The position numbers and the translations under genes are program-made. A model generated the notes under the pieces. It ran no database searches, was not told the origin of the DNA, and was given only the letters and a program-made list of their open reading frames with translations. A stretch of DNA of 64,000 bases from Pelagibacterium sp. 26DY04 (GTDB taxonomy: Bacteria > Pseudomonadota > Alphaproteobacteria > Rhizobiales > Devosiaceae). The stretch covers positions 1,860,001 through 1,924,000 of the forward strand of contig NZ_CP101731.1 in assembly GCF_031202305.1 (NCBI RefSeq). Reading direction: 5' to 3'. This document shows positions 17,227-24,464 of this stretch, piece after piece; within the stretch, counting starts at the first letter, position 1, and the number at the start of each line of letters is the position of its first letter.

Positions 17227-17604
17227 ATGAAGCTCTCGAAATATGCACTCGCCATCGGTGTGCTGCTCGCAGGCGCCGGTACCGCAACGGCACAGCCGCA
17301 GACGAAACTGGTCAACGGGCTGGACAAGGCTATGATCCAGGCGATCTGGTGCAGCGCTCTGTTCTTCGAAGAATCTTATTATCACGAGGCGGAAAGCGAT
17401 GAGGCGCTCCGCTACGAAGATCTTGCGTTTGATCTAGGTGCCGATATCGACACCCTCCTTTTGGATCACGGCATGCGGCAGGAAGAGGTCGATGAGATTT
17501 GGTCGATTTTCGATTCGGCTGCCTATGATCTTGCCGAAATGGATGACGAGAGCTTCCTGGTTCAGGTCGAAACATGCGAAAGCAATTACGACAACCTGCT
17601 CTGA
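17227..17604 (+). CDS. Small acidic exported protein of unknown function
   Basis: A 125-residue protein with a clear signal peptide (basic start MKLSKY, hydrophobic 6-18, cleavage after ATAQ at 23). The mature part is strongly acidic and helical, with two cysteines (WCSALFF and ETCESNYD) that could form a disulfide in the periplasm. I do not recognise a family. It sits between clpX and lon with its own spacing on both sides (about 100 bases after the clpX terminator, 245 before lon), so it is probably its own unit. Confidence 0.75.
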   Translation: MKLSKYALAIGVLLAGAGTATAQPQTKLVNGLDKAMIQAIWCSALFFEESYYHEAESDEALRYEDLAFDLGADIDTLLLDHGMRQEEVDEIWSIFDSAAYDLAEMDDESFLVQVETCESNYDNLL

Positions 17605-17699
17605 GAGTAGATTTCCTTCGTTTACCCGAATTTGCAGGGTCTGCGCCCAGCGCATGCCGCCTTTGCCGTACTTGAAACGAGGAAATCGGCAGCGGCGAA

Positions 17700-17730
17700 C
17701 TTGTGAACGCGCGCCATTGCCCTATCTTAG
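17700..17730 (+). promoter_or_regulatory. Heat-shock (RpoH) promoter of lon
   Basis: CTTG at 17700-17703, exactly 17 bases, then CCTATCTTAG at 17721-17730. This fits every defined position of the alphaproteobacterial heat-shock pattern CTTG-N17-CYTATNTNNG. The start of transcription would be near 17737, about 110 bases ahead of the lon ATG. Lon is a usual RpoH target. Confidence 0.75.
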
Positions 17731-17849
17731 TGGACGAAGAGTCGTTTCGGTTGGCAGATCCTACACAGGGTTAGGCGCTTACTGAACGCAATACACTACA
17801 AGTTGCCGGGCACATTCCTCCCAATCCGGCAACGGCGAAAGGATAGTCC

Positions 17850-20279
17850 ATGTCCGATACCACCAAACCCTCTGCAGTCCCGTTCGACCGCGACAAGGTG
17901 TATCCCGTCCTGCCGCTGCGCGACATCGTCGTGTTTCCCTCGATGATCGTCCCGCTGTTCGTGGGACGCGAGAAGTCCGTGCGCGCGCTCGAAGAGGTGA
18001 TGCGCGAGGACAAGCATATTCTGGTGGTCACCCAGAAGAACGCGCAGGAAGACGATCCGGCGCCCGACGGCATCTACGAGATCGGCACGATCGCGTCGGT
18101 GCTGCAACTGCTCAAGCTGCCCGACGGCACCGTCAAGGTGCTGGTGGAAGGCCTGCATCGCGCCAAGATCGAGAACTACGTCCAGACCGAGAATTATTTC
18201 GAGGCCCAGGCCGAAGTCCTGCCGGTCGAAGGCCATGACGCAGTCGAGGCCGAGGCCCTGGCGCGTTCGGCGGTGACCGAGTTCGAAAACTACGTCAAGC
18301 TGAACAAGAAGATCTCTTCAGAGGTTGTCTCGGCGGTCACCCAGATCGAGGAGCACTCCAAGCTGGCCGACACGATCGCCAGCCATCTGGCCGTCAAGAT
18401 TCAGGACAAGCAGGATATTCTCGCGACTCCGTCCGTCACGGAACGGCTGGAGCGGGTGCTGGGCCTCATGGAAGGCGAGATCGGTGTGCTGCAGGTCGAG
18501 CGGCGCATCCGCAGCCGGGTCAAGCGCCAGATGGAGAAGACCCAGCGCGAATACTACCTCAACGAGCAGATGAAGGCGATCCAGCGCGAGCTGGGCGATG
18601 GTGAAGAAGGCGCCAATGAGCTCCAGGAGCTCGAGGAGCGCATCGCCAAGACCAAGCTTTCCAAGGAAGCGCGGCAGAAGGCCGACGCCGAGATGAAAAA
18701 GCTCAAGCAGATGAGCCCCATGTCGGCCGAGGCGACCGTCGTTCGCAACTATCTCGACTGGATGCTGAACCTACCCTGGGGCAAGAAGTCCAAGATCAAG
18801 CGCGACCTTAAATTTGCCGAGGGCGTGCTCGATGCCGATCACTATGGCCTCGAGAAGGTCAAGGAGCGCATTGTCGAGTACCTTGCCGTTCAGAGCCGGA
18901 CCGGGAAGCTCAAGGGGCCGATCCTGTGCCTTGTCGGTCCTCCGGGTGTCGGTAAGACCTCGCTGGCCCGCTCGATCGCCAAGGCGACCGGACGTGAATA
19001 TGTCCGCATGAGCCTCGGCGGCGTTCGGGACGAAGCGGAAATCCGCGGCCACAGGCGAACCTATATCGGGTCGATGCCCGGCAAGGTGATCCAGTCGCTC
19101 AAAAAAGCAGGCAAAGCCAATCCGCTGTTCCTGCTCGACGAGATCGACAAGATGGGTCAGGATTTCCGCGGCGATCCGTCGTCGGCGCTGCTCGAAGTGC
19201 TCGATCCGGAGCAGAATTCGACGTTCAACGACCATTACCTCGAAGTCGATTTCGACCTTTCGGACGTAATGTTCGTGACGACGGCCAATACGCTCAACAT
19301 CCCCGGGCCGCTGCTCGACCGCATGGAGATCATCCGGCTTTCGGGCTACACGGACGAGGAAAAGTGGGAAATCTCCCGCCGGCACCTCATTCCCGAGACC
19401 CTCAAGGAGCATGGGTTGCGGGCGGAAGAGTTCGAGCTGCCGGACGAAAGCCTGACGCTTCTGACGCGGCGTTACACCCGCGAGGCCGGTGTGCGTAACC
19501 TCAAACGCGAGATCGCCAACCTGATGCGCAAGGCGGTCAAGGATATTCTCCTGACCGGCAAGAAGAAGATCGTGGTTACTCCCGAACTCGTCGAAGAGTA
19601 TCTGGGCGCTCCGCGGTTCCGCTATGGCGAGATCGATGCCGAGCCGCAGGTGGGCGTCGTGACCGGGCTGGCCTGGACCTCGGTGGGCGGCGAGCTGCTG
19701 ACCATCGAAGGCATCATGAGCCCTGGCAAGGGCAAGATGACCGTCACGGGCAACCTCAAGGACGTGATGAAGGAGTCGATTTCGGCTGCCGCCACTTACG
19801 TCCGTGCCAGAGCGCTCGACTACGGGATCAAGCCGCCCCTCTTCGAGAAGCGCGACATCCACGTGCACGTGCCGGAAGGTGCGACGCCCAAGGATGGACC
19901 TTCGGCTGGCATCGGCATGGCTACTGCCATCGTTTCGGTGATGACGGGTATCCCCGTGCGCCACGACGTTGCGATGACCGGTGAGATCACGCTTCGTGGT
20001 CGGGTATTGCCGATCGGCGGGCTCAAGGAAAAGCTTCTTGCCGCTCTGCGCGGCGGTATCAAGAAGGTGCTGATCCCAGAAGAGAACGTGCGTGACCTTA
20101 AGGAAGTGCCGGCCAACGTCAAGGAAGGCCTGGAGATCGTTCCGGTGAGCCGGATGGGCGAAGTGCTCGAGCATGCGCTTCTCGAGATGCCGCAGGCGAT
20201 CGAATGGACCTTCGATGATGACGCCAAGCCGGTGCCGGCCAGCGAAGGCGACGACACCGGCGCGGCACTGCCGCACTGA
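17850..20279 (+). CDS. lon: ATP-dependent protease Lon
   Basis: An 809-residue single-chain AAA+ protease. The N domain ([20 protein letters not shown] at 18-37) and a coiled-coil region (about 215-290) precede the ATPase with Walker A GPPGVGKT (363-370) and [10 protein letters not shown]. The peptidase has Ser685 (DGPSAG) and Lys728 (GGLKEK), a Ser-Lys dyad spaced 43 apart as in E. coli Lon. It removes misfolded and regulatory proteins in the cytoplasm. A promoter that matches the heat-shock consensus lies upstream, and a terminator follows. Confidence 0.98.
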   Translation: MSDTTKPSAVPFDRDKVYPVLPLRDIVVFPSMIVPLFVGREKSVRALEEVMREDKHILVVTQKNAQEDDPAPDGIYEIGTIASVLQLLKLPDGTVKVLVEGLHRAKIENYVQTENYFEAQAEVLPVEGHDAVEAEALARSAVTEFENYVKLNKKISSEVVSAVTQIEEHSKLADTIASHLAVKIQDKQDILATPSVTERLERVLGLMEGEIGVLQVERRIRSRVKRQMEKTQREYYLNEQMKAIQRELGDGEEGANELQELEERIAKTKLSKEARQKADAEMKKLKQMSPMSAEATVVRNYLDWMLNLPWGKKSKIKRDLKFAEGVLDADHYGLEKVKERIVEYLAVQSRTGKLKGPILCLVGPPGVGKTSLARSIAKATGREYVRMSLGGVRDEAEIRGHRRTYIGSMPGKVIQSLKKAGKANPLFLLDEIDKMGQDFRGDPSSALLEVLDPEQNSTFNDHYLEVDFDLSDVMFVTTANTLNIPGPLLDRMEIIRLSGYTDEEKWEISRRHLIPETLKEHGLRAEEFELPDESLTLLTRRYTREAGVRNLKREIANLMRKAVKDILLTGKKKIVVTPELVEEYLGAPRFRYGEIDAEPQVGVVTGLAWTSVGGELLTIEGIMSPGKGKMTVTGNLKDVMKESISAAATYVRARALDYGIKPPLFEKRDIHVHVPEGATPKDGPSAGIGMATAIVSVMTGIPVRHDVAMTGEITLRGRVLPIGGLKEKLLAALRGGIKKVLIPEENVRDLKEVPANVKEGLEIVPVSRMGEVLEHALLEMPQAIEWTFDDDAKPVPASEGDDTGAALPH

Positions 20280-20301
20280 TCCTTCGGTACGAAAAACCCA
20301 G

Positions 20302-20329
20302 ACGGCGCCTCCTTGTGGGGCGCCGTTTC
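20302..20329 (+). terminator. Rho-independent terminator of lon
   Basis: ACGGCGCC and GGCGCCGT form an 8-bp stem followed by a T-rich run (TTTCGTTT). Confidence 0.88.
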
Positions 20330-20542
20330 GTTTGTTGGGCCAGATCGGTGCAGATGCGTCGACGGTGGCATGATCCTTTGAGACCGGTGGCGGCGAATCA
20401 AGGCCAGGCCATGGGACCAATGATGGAATAGCGACTGATGAGAATCGCAGGCTGACCGGGGTTGTGACTGATTCGCCGGGCGGGAGCGCGTTTTGTGGTT
20501 AACTTTATCGCGAGGGGCTTGCCACAATTTGAGGGGGAGGGG

Positions 20543-20580
20543 GATTTCAGGCCGTTTTGCACGTCAAAACCGCCTGAATC
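20543..20580. repeat. Long imperfect hairpin upstream of hupB
   Basis: A left arm (20543-20559) and right arm (20565-20580) pair over about 15 positions, with one bulged T and one mismatch, around a 5-base loop (CACGT). The arms contain GATTTCAGGC and GCCTGAATC. There is no direct T run after it, so it may be a protein-binding dyad, an mRNA structure or a dispersed palindrome rather than a terminator. Confidence 0.6.
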
Positions 20581-20676
20581 CCGCAGTTTTCCTTGCTTTT
20601 GCCCTGGAATCGTAAAAGGGTGATGCCGCTTCCGCTCGTCCTTTGACGGATGGGCATATCATTGTGAGGAAACGCT

Positions 20677-20952
20677 ATGAACAAGAACGATCTGAGCGCG
20701 GCGGTCGCCGAGAAAGCTGATCTCACCAAGGCCCAGGCGGCAGCGGCAGTCGATGCTGTTTTCGATGCCATCACCTCGGCGCTCAAGGGCGGCGACGAAG
20801 TGCGTCTGGTGGGCTTCGGCACTTTCGCTGCCAGCCAGCGCAAGGCCACCAAGGGCCGTAACCCGGCGACTGGCGCGGAGATCGATATCCCCGCTTCCAA
20901 CCAGCCCAAGTTCAAGGCCGGCAAGGGCCTCAAGGACGCGCTGAACGCATAA
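20677..20952 (+). CDS. hupB: DNA-binding protein HU
   Basis: A 91-residue histone-like protein that bends and compacts DNA. The sequence starts [20 protein letters not shown] and carries the family features: [34 protein letters not shown], which includes the DNA-clasping arm with the conserved Arg-Asn-Pro, then [17 protein letters not shown] ribosome site lies before the ATG. Its place directly downstream of lon is conserved in many proteobacteria. Confidence 0.97.
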   Translation: MNKNDLSAAVAEKADLTKAQAAAAVDAVFDAITSALKGGDEVRLVGFGTFAASQRKATKGRNPATGAEIDIPASNQPKFKAGKGLKDALNA

Positions 20953-20976
20953 GTTCTGCTTTTAGCGGCTTTTGGC

Positions 20977-21014
20977 GACCCCGGTCGGTTTTCGATCCGG
21001 GGTCTTGCCTTTTC
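20977..21014 (+). terminator. Rho-independent terminator of hupB
   Basis: GACCCCGG and CCGGGGTC form an 8-bp stem with a 12-base loop, followed by TTGCCTTTTC. Confidence 0.82.
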
Positions 21015-21040
21015 TTCCCCTCCGCTTGGCCGGACCGCTA

Positions 21041-21069
21041 TTGACGGGACGGGGGATTGCGCCTAATCA
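21041..21069 (+). promoter_or_regulatory. Sigma-70-type promoter of tRNA-Val
   Basis: TTGACG at 21041-21046 and TAATCA at 21064-21069 with 17 bases between, ending 58 bases before the mature tRNA. Confidence 0.6.
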
Positions 21070-21127
21070 GGCGCGGCATTCGCGCCGGCGATATTTCAAG
21101 CCCGCGCGCTTCCGCATTTTGCGGCAA

Positions 21128-21203
21128 GGGCGATTAGCTCAGTTGGTAGAGCGCCTCGTTTACACCGAGGATGTCGGCAGTTCGAGTCTGTCATCGCCCA
21201 CCA
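21128..21203 (+). tRNA. tRNA-Val (anticodon TAC)
   Basis: A 76-base tRNA. Acceptor GGGCGAT pairs with ATCGCCC, and CCA is encoded. The anticodon stem CCTCG/CGAGG holds loop TTTACAC with anticodon TAC. The D loop AGTTGGTAGA and T loop GTTCGAGTC are normal. Confidence 0.96.
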
Positions 21204-21301
21204 TCGCTTTTAGGCGATTTTCGTTTTCTTCTTCACAGCCGAGATTTGATGCGGGCTCTTGGGTTGGTAGCCGATGAGCCTTCCCCAATTTAGACTGCGA
21301 T

Positions 21302-21733
21302 TCAATCGACCGATGGCTTACGTTGCCGCAGGGCCTTTACCGCGCCGCGGCGGGTTTTTGTGTCCATCCGCCGCTGCTTGGAGGCGAGGGTGGGGCGTGT
21401 GGGACGACGCTTACGGGGGATGATGGTGGCAGAGCGGATCAGTTCGGCAAGACGGGTGAGCGCGTCGGCGCGGTTGAGGGGCTGAGTGCGGTGTCGATCG
21501 GCGGTGATGATGATGACGCCATCGCGCGTGGCGCGGGCGCCGGCCTTGGCAAGGAGCCGCGTCTTTACCGGTTCGGAAAGAGATTGAGAGGCCGGCACGT
21601 CGAAACGGAGCTGCACCGCCGTTGCGACCTTATTGACGTTCTGGCCGCCAGGCCCGGAACTGCGCACGAAACTCAACTCCAACTCGGAGAGCGGAATCGA
21701 AAGCGTGGATGTGATTTCGAGCTGTTCGGGCAT
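21302..21733 (-). CDS. arfB: Peptidyl-tRNA hydrolase ArfB, stalled-ribosome rescue factor
   Basis: A 143-residue release-factor-like protein from the ATG at 21733. It has the catalytic Gly29-Gly30-Gln31 in SSGPGGQNVNK, and a long basic C-terminal tail (KQRRMDTKTRRGAVKALRQRK) that would enter the empty mRNA channel. It frees ribosomes stalled without a stop codon. It starts 10 bases after the YbjQ-family gene, in what looks like a three-gene operon. The alternative of a true RF2 paralogue is excluded by the lack of a codon-recognition domain. Confidence 0.94.
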   Translation of the reverse strand: MPEQLEITSTLSIPLSELELSFVRSSGPGGQNVNKVATAVQLRFDVPASQSLSEPVKTRLLAKAGARATRDGVIIITADRHRTQPLNRADALTRLAELIRSATIIPRKRRPTRPTLASKQRRMDTKTRRGAVKALRQRKPSVD

Positions 21734-21743
21734 TGGCTGGAAG

Positions 21744-22058
21744 TCAGTCGAGCTTGACGGCGGTGCCGTAAGCAAGAATTTCGGCGGCGCCTTGGGAAAT
21801 GGCAGAGGTGGAGAATCGCATGGCGATGATGGCTTCCGCTCCCATGGCCTGAGCGCTGGCAACCATGCGGTCATAAGCCTGTTCACGCGCCTCGGCGAGG
21901 AGTTTGGTGTATTCGGGCACTTCACCCCCGACGATATTGCGCAGGCCCGCGACGATGTCGGTGCCAACATGGCGGGCGCGAATGGTGTTGCCGCGAGCGA
22001 TTCCCAAGGTCTCACCAATCGTGCGACCGGCGATGGTTTCGGCTGTGGTGACGATCAT
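21744..22058 (-). CDS. YbjQ/UPF0145 family protein
   Basis: A 104-residue protein of the small YbjQ family. Typical parts are IVTTAETIAGRTIGETLGIARGNTIRARHVG, a helix with many Ala and Glu residues (YTKLLAEAREQAYDRMVASAQAMGA) and the strand AIIAMRFSTS. The family forms ring-like oligomers and is sometimes called heavy-metal binding, although the role is not settled. Its ribosome site (AGGAG) overlaps the TAG stop of the upstream membrane-protein gene, and arfB follows by 10 bases, so all three are coupled. Confidence 0.9.
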   Translation of the reverse strand: MIVTTAETIAGRTIGETLGIARGNTIRARHVGTDIVAGLRNIVGGEVPEYTKLLAEAREQAYDRMVASAQAMGAEAIIAMRFSTSAISQGAAEILAYGTAVKLD

Positions 22059-22068
22059 CGGGCAGCTC

Positions 22069-22278
22069 CTATTTGTCGACAGTCCTGTCGTAGTGGTCAT
22101 CTTCGGCATTGTTGAGCCGCTGATGGATGACGACGGCCAGCAATCCAAAAATCACAGCAATGAGAACAAGCCCGAACACGCCAAAGGGCACGACGGAGAG
22201 CATGCCAGTGATCGCCACCCCCAGCCAGAGGAGCGCAAAGACAATGACGATGGCGAGCGCTATGGCATCGAGTCGCAT
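22069..22278 (-). CDS. Small inner-membrane protein
   Basis: A 69-residue protein with two hydrophobic segments (about 6-27 and 31-52) joined by a short Pro-Gly turn and ending in an acidic tail (NNAEDDHYDRTVDK). I do not recognise a family. It heads the operon with the YbjQ-family gene and arfB, and its stop codon lies within the next gene's ribosome site. Confidence 0.7.
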   Translation of the reverse strand: MRLDAIALAIVIVFALLWLGVAITGMLSVVPFGVFGLVLIAVIFGLLAVVIHQRLNNAEDDHYDRTVDK

Positions 22279-22453
22279 AAACGGTGCTCCGACCAAGGGG
22301 CTAACATTATTTTAGCAGTGTCAGGTGCCATGCGACAGTTTTTTGAAAGGAAAGGAGCGCGCCAAATCAAGGATTTACGGATGTTTTGGGGTGCCGTCGG
22401 AGCACGCGAATGGGGAAAGCGCATTTTCTTGGCAAAAGGGGAGGGGAAGCCGC

Positions 22454-22482
22454 TTGACTTGGGCAGGGGACCCCGTTAAACG
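22454..22482 (+). promoter_or_regulatory. Sigma-70-type promoter of tRNA-Asp
   Basis: TTGACT at 22454-22459 and TAAACG at 22477-22482 with 17 bases between, ending 40 bases before the mature tRNA. Confidence 0.5.
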
Positions 22483-22522
22483 AAGCCCACCTTGCGGGGG
22501 CCGAAGCGCTTCCGACACGCAA

Positions 22523-22599
<77 letters not shown>

Positions 22600-22746
22600 C
22601 TTTCCTCCAGTATTACGATGATCTGACAGTTGCATGACAGGTGTTCAACGCCTGCAAACGCGGCTGGATGTTGTCCGTTACTACGGACAAAATGGGGCCC
22701 GGCTTGAACCGAACCCCATTCGTTCGCATGATACGAAGTCTAGGCG

Positions 22747-22956
22747 TCAGCGCATTTCTTCGGAAATCGCCACGCCGGCAGCGCCACCACCGGCTGCGCC
22801 GAGAATCGCGCCGGGAGTCCCAGCGACCGCGCCGCCCACGGCGGCACCCGTCGCGCCACCGATAGCGGCACCCGCCATGTTGTGCTGAGTCGACGTGCAG
22901 GCGGTGAGCGAGAGAGCGCCAACAACGATCAGCGCGGCAGAAGTGAGCTTTTTCAT
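22747..22956 (-). CDS. Small lipoprotein with a glycine-zipper segment
   Basis: A 69-residue protein from the ATG at 22956 (GGAGG-type site). A lipoprotein signal ends in the lipobox LTAC. After lipidation the chain is almost wholly Gly and Ala, with a GxxxG zipper (AGAAIGGATGAAVGGAV) that can insert in or associate with membranes, as in the YMGG/OmpA-like glycine-zipper proteins. It is probably anchored in the outer membrane. Function is unknown; such proteins are abundant in envelope-stress sets. Confidence 0.85.
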   Translation of the reverse strand: MKKLTSAALIVVGALSLTACTSTQHNMAGAAIGGATGAAVGGAVAGTPGAILGAAGGGAAGVAISEEMR

Positions 22957-23053
22957 TAGTTTAATCCTCCAAAGGATCATTCAAGCGCACAAGCTCTAGG
23001 GGCCGAGCTTGTTTCAACCGTGACGATTTTTTGGCAAATGATAGTCGCGCGCA

Positions 23054-23476
23054 TTATTGCGTGAATTCGTGGAGCGTGCCGTCCTCATAAACGAGAGCGC
23101 TGACACAGGCGATGGTGACGATATCGTCGGGATGGAGTTGCTCAAGCCGTTCGAGCACGGTGCCGGCGACGACATCCTCGTGAATGTAGGGCCGGGCGGG
23201 GGGAATGCCTTCGGCGCGCTCGAGGATGAATTCCCCGATTCTCTCGCCCAGCACATCCTCGAAGCGAATTGTGCCGTCGATCAGGCGTATACCCAAATCA
23301 CCCTGAGGCTGAAGGGTTACTCTGATGGCCTTTTCATCGCCTTCGCTCTGGGACTCACCGAGTTCCCATTGTTCGACAGTGAGAATGCCTGCCGATTGCC
23401 CGTTCAGGCACTCGATTGCCAAGCCGCCCGGTATGGTGAGCGCCAGGGATGTGAAAGCCAAAAGTAACCGTCGCAT
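23054..23476 (-). CDS. Exported protein of unknown function
   Basis: A 140-residue protein with a signal peptide (MRRLLLAFTSLALTIPGGLA), then an acidic mature chain with two cysteines (IECLNGQS and IACVSALVY) that probably pair. I do not recognise a domain. Beta-strand-rich stretches such as KAIRVTLQPQGDLGIRLIDG suggest a small globular periplasmic protein. It has an AGGAGG-type site. The next gene downstream on this strand (the glycine-zipper lipoprotein) begins 98 bases later, beyond a hairpin at about 22990-23013. Confidence 0.65.
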   Translation of the reverse strand: MRRLLLAFTSLALTIPGGLAIECLNGQSAGILTVEQWELGESQSEGDEKAIRVTLQPQGDLGIRLIDGTIRFEDVLGERIGEFILERAEGIPPARPYIHEDVVAGTVLERLEQLHPDDIVTIACVSALVYEDGTLHEFTQ

Positions 23477-23584
23477 TACAACCTCCTGAAATGAGAGGGA
23501 AATGCGGCTGGGGCCCTGCAGGTTTCACATTGAGCTGGATGGGAAGCTTCACAACGTCGAAATGGTGCGAAGGAAGAGGGGGAG

Positions 23585-23605
23585 CCGGGCCGCCGAGCGG
23601 CCCGG
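23585..23605 (-). terminator. Hairpin after the I78 inhibitor gene, possible terminator
   Basis: CCGGGCCGC, loop CGA, GCGGCCCGG is a perfect 9-bp stem 6 bases past the stop at 23612. On the reverse strand it is followed by pyrimidines (TCCCCCTCTTCC) rather than a pure T run, so efficiency is uncertain. Confidence 0.5.
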
Positions 23606-23611
23606 ACCGGC

Positions 23612-23944
23612 TCAGGCGCAATAGGCGCGCACGAGATTGCCTGAAGCATCGACCTCAAGGTTGAGGCGATCGGCGCGGAAATCCTGGGTGACGGCCATGC
23701 CTGGGGTGATGACACGCAGGCTGCCGGGGACCGTGATCGGCTCACCACCCACGCGAACGTCCTGGGGCGTGCTGCCAACCACCGACTGACCTGTCTGGCC
23801 GGACAAAGCTTGGGCGCCGCAATCGACCGGGGGTGGCATAGAGGTATCGGGTGGGTTGGCCGTACTCGAACAACCAGCCAGAGCCACGGCCGAGGCCAAA
23901 GCTAAGCCGGCAAGTGCGGATGATTTTATCTTGGTGGTGGGCAT
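23612..23944 (-). CDS. Lipoprotein of the I78 peptidase-inhibitor family
   Basis: A 110-residue protein from the ATG at 23944. The signal peptide ends in lipobox LAGC with Cys25. The mature domain has the I78 pattern: CGAQALSGQTGQSV, then RVGGEPITVPGSLRVITPGMAVTQDFRADRLNLEVDASGNLVRAYC, with the final DRLNLEVD-x-G and RAYC typical of this family. These inhibitors block serine peptidases such as elastase and subtilisin, and would act at the envelope. The inhibitory target here is unknown. Confidence 0.88.
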   Translation of the reverse strand: MPTTKIKSSALAGLALASAVALAGCSSTANPPDTSMPPPVDCGAQALSGQTGQSVVGSTPQDVRVGGEPITVPGSLRVITPGMAVTQDFRADRLNLEVDASGNLVRAYCA

Positions 23945-23998
23945 GCACGTCTCCTGTCGATGGACTTTAAGATCCGGGTAAACTGCAAGCGGACAACG

Positions 23999-24024
23999 AA
24001 AAAGGCCGGAAAACGATCCGGCCT
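23999..24024 (-). terminator. Rho-independent terminator of the 24050-24271 gene
   Basis: On the reverse strand GGCCGG and CCGGCC enclose an 8-base loop and are followed by TTTTT. Confidence 0.88.
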
Positions 24025-24049
24025 CATCATTTCCGTCGATCGACACCGA

Positions 24050-24271
24050 TCAGTCGCGAGGAGAGAAAAGTTTGCGCACGCCGCCTTTTACCCAGCGGCG
24101 GAAATGGCCGAAGCTCTCGCGCGCATCGCCGCGTAGATCCTGATAGATGCCCGACAGCATGAGGCCCAGATCGCGAAGGTTCTCGATCCACTCAGGCTCC
24201 GGTGCAGTCATCGCCGTTTGGGCGCGACGGGCGCGCAGACGGAAAAGAAGCGAGTTTTCGTTGCGGGCCAT
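24050..24271 (-). CDS. Small basic protein of unknown function
   Basis: A 73-residue protein from the ATG at 24271, after a GAGGGG site. It is rich in Arg in its first part (FRLRARRAQ) and again at the end (GHFRRWVKGGVRKLFSPRD), with an amphipathic middle (WIENLRDLGLMLSGIYQDL). There is no signal peptide. I do not recognise a family. A clear own terminator supports that this is a real, separately expressed gene. Confidence 0.6.
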   Translation of the reverse strand: MARNENSLLFRLRARRAQTAMTAPEPEWIENLRDLGLMLSGIYQDLRGDARESFGHFRRWVKGGVRKLFSPRD

Positions 24272-24464
24272 ATCCAACCCCTCGTGCTATCGTTACTCAA
24301 TCGTTGTCAATATAAGTGTGGCGAATGCAAGGACAATGTCGATCCGCCATCAATGTTCCACAAGGTCGCCCGCCGTTGTCTTGCGGAGCGATCGCGCATA
24401 AGGGTTGAGTGGATCGGTCCGGCGGGAATCGGCCGCCGGCCCATGGGACGGAAGGAAAGTGTCG

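Larger units (their letters stand above)
20280..20676. other. Gene-free region between lon and hupB
   Basis: About 400 bases without a credible gene. It holds the lon terminator at the left end and a large imperfect hairpin at 20543-20580 about 100 bases before hupB. The hupB promoter must be in the right part; I see no clean -35/-10 pair. Confidence 0.6.

Noticed and set aside
15824..20420. Long antisense frames over clpX and lon
   Set aside because: Shadows of highly biased coding sequence with no protein-like features.
24336..24363. An EcfG-type general-stress promoter (GGAAC-N16-CGTT) for the 24050-24271 gene
   Set aside because: On the reverse strand GGAAC-N16-CATT is present, but the -10 misses a key base, and no second copy near other stress genes supports it.
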